Origin: CALDSL01 sp039810245
GTDB lineage: Bacteria > Chloroflexota > Anaerolineae > Anaerolineales > Anaerolineaceae
Assembly (NCBI GenBank): GCA_039810245.1
Contig: JBDHWQ010000033.1
Location: 1-22,169 of the forward strand
Length of the DNA: 22,169 bases
Direction of reading: 5' to 3'
Made by a program: the position numbers and the translations under genes. Below are positions 5,610 through 13,195 of the stretch, one piece after another (the stretch's first letter is position 1; each line of letters starts with the position of its first letter). Under the pieces are notes generated by a model that saw only the letters and a program-made list of their open reading frames with translations, had not been told where the DNA came from and made no database searches.

Positions 5610-8021
5610 TTATTCGTTTGCCAGCACCTCGCGGATCGTCAGCCGTGAGGCGTTGTAGGCCGGCACCACGCTGGCCAGCACCGAAAGCAACAGCACCAGT
5701 CCCAGCCAGATCAGATTGCCCGAAAGGGTGAAGGCCAGGTCGGCGCTGCGATCAAAAATAATCTGGAACATCGTGTCGGCGAGCTGCTTGCTGATCAGCA
5801 GGCCCACCACGCACGATAGCAGCCAGGAGATCAAGCCGATCAGCACCCCTTCCAGCAGTACGATTTTCATGATGGCACGGTTGGATGCGCCAATGGCGCG
5901 CATCACGCCGATCTCGCGTGTGCGCTCCATCACGTTCAGACTCATCGTGCCCATCAGCCCAATACTGCCCACCGAAGCCATCAGAAACGACATGATCAGC
6001 AGAAAGGTCGTGAGGATATCCAGCCCTTGCGAAGTGCGCTCCTGGAGTGACAGGCCCTCGCCCACATCATTAATCTCATAGCCCAACTGGCTGAGGTGCG
6101 CTTCCACCCGGCGGCCCAAATCCTCCTGCCCTTTGCTATCCAATGGAACGCCGGAAACGATGCGGAAGGAAGCCGAGCGCCCATAGGTTCCCATCTGCTT
6201 GGACAGGTACTCATAGCTGGTGTATGCAAAAAGACCACTGCTGCGCCCGGCAAACTGGAAAAATCCTACCACCACCCAGTCGCTTTCTTTGCCGGCTATT
6301 TTGAGCCGGATAGTATCGCCCAGCCTGACGTCCGGAGCTTCATCGTGGATCAGCTCACTCAGGGTTATCGCGTTCTGGTCACCGGGCATCAACCAGCGCC
6401 CTTCGAGCAGCAGCGGCTCAATCAGCGTACTTTCCAGCGGCGGAGCCACCACCTGCATGTTCGGCCCGCTGCTGCCATCGGGCATCACCAGGGTCGCCGG
6501 CGCGCCGCTCCAGCCCTCTACCCTGGCGATACCCGGCACGCCCTCCAGAATATCGCGTACTACACGATCCACGCGGTAGGGCTGGTCGAGGGTCAGGTTC
6601 ACGTCTGCCAGGAAATACAGCCGCAGCCGGTCGATATAGCTGGAAATCGAATTGCGCACATTGAATGTAGCGATAAACGTCGCGCCGCCCAGCACCAGCG
6701 TAATCAAAGTCAGGATCAACCGCGCGCGTTTGCGCAGCGTATTCCGCAGCGAAATCATCATCGGGCGCGAAAGGCCGCGCATGCGCGCCAGCAGGCGATA
6801 TAACGCGCCGGTATTTTCCACCTGTGCCGTGGCCGTGCCGCTCAGCGCTTCGCGCACCGAGATGCGCGTACCCTGCAGGATCGGCAGGCTGCCCGCCACC
6901 TGCGGCACAATCAGCGCTACCAGCGCCTGCAGCAGAGTGGATACCGGCACAAAGCGGAAGGTCTCCACACGGAAGTTAATGCGCCCGGAAAGGTAGGTCA
7001 GGAATGCATAGGCAGCCTGGTAGGAAAGCGGTACGGCGATCAGCAGCGCAATCAGGCTGAATACCAGGATCAGCACCATGTACAGCCGCACGATCTGGCC
7101 ACGGCTGGCGCCGAGGGTCTTCATGACGCCAATCTGCTCTACCTGCTGGTTGAGCAGCGCCGAGAAGGTGTTGGTAATGAGGAAACCACTGAGAAAGACC
7201 ACCAGGAAGCCCAGGATATAAATCACTGCGGTCATCGCATCCACGTAGGTCAGGTTGGGATGTTCCTGGCTGGTGCGCACGATGGAACCACCCGTGAAGT
7301 AGCTGTTTCGTTCCAAATCGCGCAGCACGCGGTCGGCCACCACACGAATGGCGGCGCGATCGTTGCGCCCCTGGCTCACCGTGGCGTACAGTGTGTTGTA
7401 CGTTTCCGGCCGTTCCAACCACGGTAATGTATCCACCGTCACGTAGCCCTGGATGCCTGCCAGGAAGAACCCCCCTTCGCCGCGGTCGGCGCCGACGGTC
7501 TGGTCCTGCACCACGCCAGTGACCGGCAGGCGGCGGATGACTCCTGAGGGCAGCCGAACCTCGAGGGTATCGCCCAGGGCGGCGCCGGTATCGGCCATCC
7601 GGTTGGTTTCCAGCACAATTTCTTTGTCTGCCGGGGGCCAGGCACCCTGCAGCAGCGCCGGTTGGCCAATCAAGGACCCGGAGTGCGGGGTGAAATCACG
7701 CGCTTTGATATTTATCGGCTGCCACTGGCCCGTTCCGGTGCGCACTTCGAATGTCAGGGCGGCCACGCCCTGCGCATCAGCCACGCCGGGCAGGTTCTGG
7801 ATGTGCTCGATATAAGCATCATCCATTCCGGCGGCGGTAACCTGAATATTGGCCGGGTTGCCAGCTTCATACCCGCTGCGTATATCTTCTGACAGAATCA
7901 CATACGTAGTGGTAATCATGCCGATCGCAAACAGGCCAACCGCAATGGATGCGATTACCAGCAGCGACCGTACCACGTGATCAAACAGGTCGGAAAGGAT
8001 TTTGTGCCAGCGAGGACGCAT
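5610..8021 (-). CDS. Two-module FtsX/MacB-type ABC exporter permease
   Basis: 803 residues, made of two similar halves. Each has an N-terminal membrane helix (about 15-38 and 430-452), a large extracytoplasmic domain (about 40-260 and 455-655) and three or more C-terminal helices (about 265-385 and 665-795). The coupling-helix signatures EQIGVMKTLGAS in the first half and REIGVMRAIGAS in the second are typical of FtsX-domain permeases (MacB, LolC/E), which move lipids, peptides or drugs from the outer leaflet by mechanotransmission. The protein ends SRLTIREVLANE, the usual C-terminus. Two full modules mean a single chain could form the complete membrane part. Its ATG (8021-8019) overlaps the stop of the preceding ATPase as TGATG, indicating translational coupling. 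The substrate is unknown. Confidence 0.92.
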   Translation of the reverse strand: MRPRWHKILSDLFDHVVRSLLVIASIAVGLFAIGMITTTYVILSEDIRSGYEAGNPANIQVTAAGMDDAYIEHIQNLPGVADAQGVAALTFEVRTGTGQWQPINIKARDFTPHSGSLIGQPALLQGAWPPADKEIVLETNRMADTGAALGDTLEVRLPSGVIRRLPVTGVVQDQTVGADRGEGGFFLAGIQGYVTVDTLPWLERPETYNTLYATVSQGRNDRAAIRVVADRVLRDLERNSYFTGGSIVRTSQEHPNLTYVDAMTAVIYILGFLVVFLSGFLITNTFSALLNQQVEQIGVMKTLGASRGQIVRLYMVLILVFSLIALLIAVPLSYQAAYAFLTYLSGRINFRVETFRFVPVSTLLQALVALIVPQVAGSLPILQGTRISVREALSGTATAQVENTGALYRLLARMRGLSRPMMISLRNTLRKRARLILTLITLVLGGATFIATFNVRNSISSYIDRLRLYFLADVNLTLDQPYRVDRVVRDILEGVPGIARVEGWSGAPATLVMPDGSSGPNMQVVAPPLESTLIEPLLLEGRWLMPGDQNAITLSELIHDEAPDVRLGDTIRLKIAGKESDWVVVGFFQFAGRSSGLFAYTSYEYLSKQMGTYGRSASFRIVSGVPLDSKGQEDLGRRVEAHLSQLGYEINDVGEGLSLQERTSQGLDILTTFLLIMSFLMASVGSIGLMGTMSLNVMERTREIGVMRAIGASNRAIMKIVLLEGVLIGLISWLLSCVVGLLISKQLADTMFQIIFDRSADLAFTLSGNLIWLGLVLLLSVLASVVPAYNASRLTIREVLANE

Positions 8022-9127
8022 CAGGCTCCTCTCTTTCCGCGGCCCAGCCAGCGGTACAACGGGTGTGGACGCTCATCACGCGTTTGCGGCAAAGCCACCT
8101 GCTGACCGGCATCTTCCAGCATCGGCGCAGCCATTTCGCGTGGCAGCACCAGCAGGTGCGCGCCAGATTCCCCGGCGCGCAGCGCGCGCCGCGCCTGCAG
8201 CGGGTTCAGAAGGCTTCCATAACCCAGGCGCGCCACCTCACCCGCGCGGTCTTCGAGCATTGCGCCGGCTGTCACCAGGTACAGTGGGGCGGCGGCGCGC
8301 GGCGCTTCCGGCAAAGGCTGGCCAGGATCAAGGTGCAGCTCAGCGGCGGATCTACTGAGCGCCAGCAGCCGGGGGTGCGGCGCATCCGCGAAGGCCGCCG
8401 CCAGGTGCTCGTTCACCAGCTCACCATCCGAGATCAGTAGCAGGCGGTTGGTGCGCCGCGCCAGCACGCGGTCATGCGTAACGATGAGGATGGTCTTACC
8501 CTGCGCGGCTAATTCTTCGAAAATCTGTATCACCTGCTCGGCGGTGGTTGAGTCAAGGTTACCGGTGGGCTCATCGGCGATCAGGATGGGCGGATCGTTG
8601 GCCAGAGCGCGCGCCACAGCCGCGCTCTGCTGCTGTCCGCCGGCCACCGCGCCGGGCAGCTTGTGCGCCATGCCATCCAGCCCTACGCGGCGCAGCAAGG
8701 CATGGGCGCGTTCTTCGCGGCTGGCGGGCGAATACATGTTGCAGAAATCCATTGGCAACATCACGTTTTCGATTAGGGTCAGCATAGGCAATAACTGGAA
8801 GAACTGGAACACAATCCCCAGGTTCTTGCCACGCCATACAGCCATATCGCTCTCTGCCAGGTTGTGGATGTGCCGGTCGCCCACCTCGACCACACCGGCT
8901 GTGGGGCGGTCAATTCCCGTAATCATATTCACCAGCGTCGACTTGCCGCTGCCGGAGCGCCCCACCACCCCCACAAACTGCCCCAGGTGGATATCCACGT
9001 CAACGTCGCGCAGTACGGTAGTTTCACCGGCCGCAGTATGGAACGTCTTACGGATGCCGCGCATGCGGATCACCGCGCCGGCATCGGGCGGGTATACCAC
9101 CGGCATTTCAAAGCGGTTAGCGGCCAT
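8021..9127 (-). CDS. ABC transporter ATPase 1 with altered signature motif and C-terminal extension
   Basis: 368 residues, about 120 longer than a normal MacB/LolD-type ATPase. It has Walker A GRSGSGKST (56-64), the Q-loop glutamine 108, Walker B ILIAD-E (181-186), D-loop NLDS and H-loop histidine 218. The signature, usually LSGGQ, is VAGGQ (161-165), and the arginine usually following QQQ is serine (QQQSAAVARAL). After about residue 245 there is an extra, probably cytoplasmic, domain of about 120 residues that I do not recognise, with PLYLVTAGAML, LGYGSLLNPLQ and HLLVLPREMAAPM segments. The gene overlaps ATPase 2 by 11 bases upstream and the permease by one base downstream. With the intact ATPase 2 it probably makes an asymmetric ATPase pair driving the two-module permease. 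The start ATG is 9127-9125. Confidence 0.9.
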   Translation of the reverse strand: MAANRFEMPVVYPPDAGAVIRMRGIRKTFHTAAGETTVLRDVDVDIHLGQFVGVVGRSGSGKSTLVNMITGIDRPTAGVVEVGDRHIHNLAESDMAVWRGKNLGIVFQFFQLLPMLTLIENVMLPMDFCNMYSPASREERAHALLRRVGLDGMAHKLPGAVAGGQQQSAAVARALANDPPILIADEPTGNLDSTTAEQVIQIFEELAAQGKTILIVTHDRVLARRTNRLLLISDGELVNEHLAAAFADAPHPRLLALSRSAAELHLDPGQPLPEAPRAAAPLYLVTAGAMLEDRAGEVARLGYGSLLNPLQARRALRAGESGAHLLVLPREMAAPMLEDAGQQVALPQTRDERPHPLYRWLGRGKRGA

Positions 9128-9833
9128 CTGCGCTCACTTTCCCGTCCGCGATCTGCAGCGTGCGGCTCACCCGCCGGGCCAGTCCCTGGTCATGCGTCAC
9201 CATGACGATGGTCTTGCCCTGGCGCACCAGTTCTTCAAAGATGGCAAAAATCGCCTCAGCCGTGGTTGAATCCAGCCGGCCGGTTGGCTCGTCCGCCATC
9301 AGGATCGCCGGGTCGTTGGCCAGGGCGCGTGCAATCGCAACGCGCTGCTGCTGCCCGCCCGAAACTTCAGATGGGCGCTTGCGGATGTGCTCTTCCAGAC
9401 CCACCTGGCTCAGCAGGTCGCGGGCGCGCTGGCGGCTCTGCCGCCCGCGATAAATTCCGCAGAAATCCATCGGCAGGATGACGTTATCCAGCAGCGTGAG
9501 CCCTGGCAGCAGGTGAAACGACTGGTACACCACGCCGATCTTCATTCCGCGCCACTGCGACAGGCGCGTCTCATCCATGCCATCCAGCCGCTGGCCGCCC
9601 ACCAGAACCTCGCCACTGGTGGGGTGATCCACCCCGGTGATCATGTTCACCAGCGTGGTTTTGCCCGCACCCGATTTGCCAATGATCGCCACAAGCTCGC
9701 CAGGCCAGATATCCAGGGTCACGTCATCTAACGCGCGAAAGAATCCGGTCGAAACCGGGTAATCTTTACACACCTGGTGAAGGCTAATCAGCGGCGCGGC
9801 GCCGCTGGATGTCGTTAAAGAAGACACTTCCAC
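9117..9833 (-). CDS. ABC transporter ATPase 2 (MacB/LolD type, intact motifs)
   Basis: 238 residues from the GTG at 9833; an open frame extends to a GTG at 9902, but those extra 23 codons lie on a dyad element next to the promoter and resemble no ATPase N-terminus. Motifs: Walker A GKSGAGKTT (52-60), Q-loop VYQSFHLLP, signature VSGGQQQR (157-164), Walker B ILMADEP, RLDS, and H-loop VTHD. It shares unusual strings with ATPase 1 (TLVNMITG, LPMDFC), so the two look like tandem paralogues. It is the first gene of the exporter operon, behind a near-consensus promoter and beside the divergent tetR. Start choice is uncertain: a leaderless start at 9902 fits the promoter position, and 9827 (GTG) is also possible. 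Confidence 0.88.
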   Translation of the reverse strand: MEVSSLTTSSGAAPLISLHQVCKDYPVSTGFFRALDDVTLDIWPGELVAIIGKSGAGKTTLVNMITGVDHPTSGEVLVGGQRLDGMDETRLSQWRGMKIGVVYQSFHLLPGLTLLDNVILPMDFCGIYRGRQSRQRARDLLSQVGLEEHIRKRPSEVSGGQQQRVAIARALANDPAILMADEPTGRLDSTTAEAIFAIFEELVRQGKTIVMVTHDQGLARRVSRTLQIADGKVSADGR

Positions 9834-9860
9834 GCATCCATTGAAACCCAATTTGATTTG

Positions 9861-9896
9861 CTGGACAAAGTGTAATAAAATATACACAATGTCCAG
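9861..9896. promoter_or_regulatory. 36-bp interrupted dyad just downstream of the exporter promoter
   Basis: The outer arms CTGGACA (9861-9867) and TGTCCAG (9890-9896) and the inner arms GTGTA (9870-9874) and TACAC (9883-9887) are perfectly complementary, separated by two mismatched positions on each side and an AT-rich 8-base centre. It would lie at about +7 to +42 of the exporter transcript. It could be a TetR-family operator or a 5'-leader hairpin. Confidence 0.6.
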
Positions 9897-9909
9897 AATC
9901 ACATGGCTG

Positions 9910-9937
9910 ATTATAAACGTTCAATTTTTCCTGTCAA
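9910..9937 (-). promoter_or_regulatory. Near-consensus promoter of the exporter operon
   Basis: On the minus strand a perfect -35 TTGACA (9937-9932) is followed by 16 bases and a perfect -10 TATAAT (9915-9910). Expected transcription start is near 9903. A promoter this strong in front of an exporter, next to a divergent TetR gene, suggests it is normally repressed. Confidence 0.82.
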
Positions 9938-9954
9938 GAATGGATTCGATGGTC

Positions 9955-9972
9955 GTGTTCAATACTGAACAC
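9955..9972. promoter_or_regulatory. 18-bp palindrome upstream of tetR
   Basis: GTGTTCA (9955-9961) and TGAACAC (9966-9972) are perfect complements around ATAC. It lies 17 bases before the tetR start codon, upstream of the exporter -35 box. Its GTGT...ACAC ends, 18 bp overall, match the size and ends of the inner part of the dyad at 9870-9887, so both may be sites for the same regulator. Confidence 0.65.
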
Positions 9973-9989
9973 CTGTACAGGAGCATGCG

Positions 9990-10616
9990 ATGAGCACAGA
10001 ACCCGCCCGAATTGACAGGCGTATATCGCGCACGCGCCGCCAGTTGCGCAACGCATTAATGGCGCTGATCCTCGAGCGCGGCTATAACAGCGTAACGGTA
10101 GAAGACATCACCCAGCGCGCCGACCTGGGACGCACCACCTTTTACCTGCACTATCGCGATAAAGAAGATCTGCTGCTGGGAAGCCTGGAAGCCATCGCCG
10201 AAGAGCTGAAAGCCCAGGTGGAGCAGCAAATGAGCGCGGAGCAGGAAGGCAGCCAGCCACGCGCCAACCCGGTGGCGGTGGCCTTCCGCCACGTGGACGA
10301 TAACCGCGTGCTGTACCGCGTGATCCTAAAAGGCGAGGGCAGCAGTAAAGTTGCCAGCCGCATCCGTGACATCATCGAAGAGGCGGCTGGTGAGTTCTTC
10401 GAGCGCCATATGAGCCGGCTGGTGAACCAACCGCCGGCAGCGCCAGCCGTACCGCGCGGGCTGGTGGCGGGCTATTTTGCCAGCGCAATGATGGGCTTTA
10501 TCACCCTGTGGCTGGAAAAAGACCTGCCATTCCGGGGCGACGAAGCGGCCGACCTGTTTATGCTGCTGTTCTTCCGGGGTGCTTCGCGCGTATTAAATCT
10601 GGGCGTGGAATATTAG
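9990..10616 (+). CDS. TetR/AcrR family transcriptional regulator
   Basis: 208 residues, the usual length. The N-terminal helix-turn-helix runs from about 33 to 56 (NSVTVEDITQRADLGRTTFYLHYRDKEDLL), the standard TetR DNA-binding signature. The rest is an all-helical ligand/dimer domain ending with a helix rich in hydrophobics (FASAMMGFITLWLE). Start ATG 9990 is preceded by AGGAG with a 6-base gap. It is the only plus-strand gene in the window and faces away from the exporter operon across about 150 bases that hold a strong promoter and two dyads, so it most likely represses the exporter and itself; the ligand is probably an exporter substrate (inference). Its stop codon overlaps that of phoU on the other strand by 4 bases. 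Confidence 0.9.
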   Translation: MSTEPARIDRRISRTRRQLRNALMALILERGYNSVTVEDITQRADLGRTTFYLHYRDKEDLLLGSLEAIAEELKAQVEQQMSAEQEGSQPRANPVAVAFRHVDDNRVLYRVILKGEGSSKVASRIRDIIEEAAGEFFERHMSRLVNQPPAAPAVPRGLVAGYFASAMMGFITLWLEKDLPFRGDEAADLFMLLFFRGASRVLNLGVEY

Positions 10617-11293
10617 GCCAGGCGCTCTTCCTCTTCTTCGCTGTCCATTTCCAGCAGCTCTCCGGTGCTGATAAACACCGTGCGCTCGCAGATATTGGTT
10701 ACGCGGTCGGCCATGCGCTCGATATTATGGCTGACCCACGAAAGCAGGTTCACCTGCTCGATATACTGTGGATGCGCGATCAGCACCGCGGTGAGATTCT
10801 GGTTGATGCTGCGATACAGTGTATCCACGCTGTCATCTTCGGCGGGAATTTGCGCAGCCTGCTGCGCGTCTTCGGTCACAAAAGCGCTCAAAGCGCGATG
10901 CAGCATGTTCACTGCAATATCGCTCATTTGCGAGTAATCGCGCAGGCTCACCGGTAGGGGTTCATCACCCAACTGGCGCGTGATCTTGGCAATTCCCTTT
11001 GCATAGTCGCCCATACGCTCCAGCTCCGTAATGACTTCCAGAATGGCAGCCAGGGTGCGCAAATCGTGCGCCATAGGCTGCTGCGTGGCAATCGTGATCA
11101 GGATCGCGTTTTCCAGCGCATAGCGCTTGTCGTTAATCAGGCGGTCGCCGGAAAAAACTATCCTGGCTGCGGCCGCATCCCGGCGCAGCAAGGCGTCAAC
11201 AGCAGCGCTCATGGCCTGCTCTACCATGCTGCCCAATAACAGTACTTCGTCTTTCAAAAGCTGCATCTTGCGGTCAAGCGTTTCGCGCGCCAT
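10613..11293 (-). CDS. phoU: Phosphate transport system regulatory protein PhoU
   Basis: 226 residues, typical for PhoU: two repeats of a three-helix bundle (about 10-105 and 115-210). Conserved elements include a metal-binding-type motif ELERMGDYAKGIAKI in the first repeat and a matching NIERMADRVTNICERTVF in the second. PhoU links the Pst transporter to the PhoR kinase and holds down the Pho response when phosphate is ample. The start ATG 11293-11291 follows a GGGAGGG site. It is the last gene of the pst operon, 27 bases after pstB. The C-terminus is acidic (EMDSEEEEERLA). Confidence 0.95.
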   Translation of the reverse strand: MARETLDRKMQLLKDEVLLLGSMVEQAMSAAVDALLRRDAAAARIVFSGDRLINDKRYALENAILITIATQQPMAHDLRTLAAILEVITELERMGDYAKGIAKITRQLGDEPLPVSLRDYSQMSDIAVNMLHRALSAFVTEDAQQAAQIPAEDDSVDTLYRSINQNLTAVLIAHPQYIEQVNLLSWVSHNIERMADRVTNICERTVFISTGELLEMDSEEEEERLA

Positions 11294-11320
11294 AGGTGCC
11301 CTCCCGGACTCTGTTTCGCT

Positions 11321-12190
11321 TTAGCCAAAACGTCCACTGATATAATCTTCGGTTTGTTTGTTTTTCGGGTTGGTAAAAATCTGAGTCGTTGGCCCAAACT
11401 CCACCAGGTAGCCCATGCGCCGGTCATTAACCATAAAAAACGCGGTCTCGTCGGATACGCGCGCGGCCTGCTGCATGTTATGGGTGACGATGACGATCGT
11501 CACATCCTCGCGCAGTTGGCGGATCAATTCTTCGATGCGGTAAGTGGCAATCGGGTCCAGCGCCGAAGCAGGCTCGTCCATCAGGATTACCTCGGGTTCC
11601 ACCGCCAGGGCGCGGGCAATGCACAGGCGCTGCTGCTGGCCGCCCGATAGCGCGTAGGCGTGATGGTTCAGCTTATCCTTGACTTCATCCCACAGAGCCG
11701 CGTGGCGTAGGCTGTTTTCCACAATCTCGTCCAGAATCGCGCGCCGGTTGATGCCGTACAGACGCGGGCCATAAGCAACATTCTCGTAAATGCTCTTGGG
11801 AAAAGGGTTCGGGCGCTGGAAGACCATGCCGATCTGGCGGCGCACGTTGACTACGTCTACGCCGGGGGCGTACAGGTTGCTGCCATCCAGCAGCACTTGC
11901 CCGCTTACGCGGGCGTTGGGTACCAGATCATTCATGCGATTGAGGCAACGCAGCACGGTAGACTTGCCACAACCCGAGGGACCGATGATGGCAGTCACCT
12001 GATTGGCTCGGATACGCATGTCAATGTTGCCCACCGCCTGGAATGCACCGTAGAACAGGCCCAAATCGCGGGTTTCCATCTTTAGAGGCCTGCTGCTGCC
12101 AGGATCAACGTCTAGCGAGTGGCTGATCACGCCGGCCAGGCTGCGCAGTTTTTCTACTGGAGGTTGCGGATTGATATTCATCGTGTTCAT
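11321..12190 (-). CDS. pstB: Phosphate ABC transporter ATP-binding protein PstB
   Basis: 289 residues; the core from about residue 38 is a standard PstB, and the first 37 residues are an N-terminal extension. Walker A GPSGCGKST, Q-loop FQRPNPFPKSIYENVAYGPR (the PstB-typical NPFP), signature LSGGQQQR, Walker B VILMDEPASALDP and H-loop VTHNMQQA are all intact. It powers phosphate import through PstC/PstA. It begins 4 bases after the pstA stop, with GAGG of the last pstA codons as ribosome binding site. A second in-frame ATG lies three codons on (12181). Confidence 0.96.
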   Translation of the reverse strand: MNTMNINPQPPVEKLRSLAGVISHSLDVDPGSSRPLKMETRDLGLFYGAFQAVGNIDMRIRANQVTAIIGPSGCGKSTVLRCLNRMNDLVPNARVSGQVLLDGSNLYAPGVDVVNVRRQIGMVFQRPNPFPKSIYENVAYGPRLYGINRRAILDEIVENSLRHAALWDEVKDKLNHHAYALSGGQQQRLCIARALAVEPEVILMDEPASALDPIATYRIEELIRQLREDVTIVIVTHNMQQAARVSDETAFFMVNDRRMGYLVEFGPTTQIFTNPKNKQTEDYISGRFG

Positions 12191-12193
12191 CTA

Positions 12194-13195
12194 TTAACCT
12201 CGCATTTTTGATGCCCGGTGCTGCATCCACAGGCGGGCAAAACCGTTCAACAACAGGATCAGAACCATCAGCACCAGCGCGGCAGCCCAGGCCTTGTCTA
12301 CGCGCTCAGGATATGGCTGCTGCGCGTACTTCCACAGGGTCAGTGGGAGCGAATCGACCGGCTGGTTGAGAATGCGCCCCAGGATCGTGCCCAGGCTCTG
12401 CTGCGCGGCAATACCACCGCGCACGATGGCCCCAATATCGTAGCGCTCATTCCCCAAGGCGGTGAACAGCAGCGGCGCGGTCTCACCCGATGCACGCGCG
12501 ATAGCCAGTAAAAACCCGGTCGCTACGCCGTTGGCCGCCGCGGGAAGGATCACGCTCAGGGCCGTTTTCCACTCCGGCCCGCCCAGCGCCAGCGATGCCT
12601 CGCGCAGGTTAGCCGGTACCAACTTAATCATTTCTTCCGTAGTGCGGATGATCGTTGGCAGCATCAGGATAGCCAGCGCCAGCCCCCCCGCCACGGCCGA
12701 ATAATGCCCCTGCTGCTTGACGATCAGGCTGTAACCAAACAACCCGATCACGATGGATGGCACGCCCGAGAGCACATCCGTGCCAAAGCGCACGGCGATC
12801 CCAAGCGGGGTATTCGGGTAACGCGCCACGTAAAACGCAGCCAGCACGCCCGGTGGGGTAGCAAACAGACTGGATAACAGCGCCAGCACAATCGTCCCCT
12901 GGATGGCATGCAGCACACCGCCACCTTCCATGCCTAATGGGCGCGGGAGCTGCGTGAAGAACGCCAGGTTGACGTGCGGCAGCCCGCGCGCAACAACATA
13001 CACGATAATCCAGACCAGCGGCGCCAGCGCCAGCAGCGTCATCAGGCCGGTGAGGCCCAGCATGAGGGCATTAACCGCACGCCGGGGGTGACTTTGTCGC
13101 GGGTGGATGTATGCCAGGCGACGGGGCAGCGTGGGCGGATCGTCAGGGCTCACGCCGGTAATATTTGTTGCGTTCGAGAGTGTCCGCCCGGTCAT
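12194..13195 (-). CDS. pstA: Phosphate ABC transporter permease PstA
   Basis: 333 residues with a cytoplasmic N-terminal tail of about 40 residues and six hydrophobic segments. The inner-membrane-component loop around ATIRTTEEMIKLVPANLREASLALGGPEW-KTAL carries the EAA-type motif that contacts PstB. Its ATG overlaps the pstC stop as ATGA (13195-13192), so translation is coupled. With PstC it forms the phosphate channel. Confidence 0.95.
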   Translation of the reverse strand: MTGRTLSNATNITGVSPDDPPTLPRRLAYIHPRQSHPRRAVNALMLGLTGLMTLLALAPLVWIIVYVVARGLPHVNLAFFTQLPRPLGMEGGGVLHAIQGTIVLALLSSLFATPPGVLAAFYVARYPNTPLGIAVRFGTDVLSGVPSIVIGLFGYSLIVKQQGHYSAVAGGLALAILMLPTIIRTTEEMIKLVPANLREASLALGGPEWKTALSVILPAAANGVATGFLLAIARASGETAPLLFTALGNERYDIGAIVRGGIAAQQSLGTILGRILNQPVDSLPLTLWKYAQQPYPERVDKAWAAALVLMVLILLLNGFARLWMQHRASKMRG

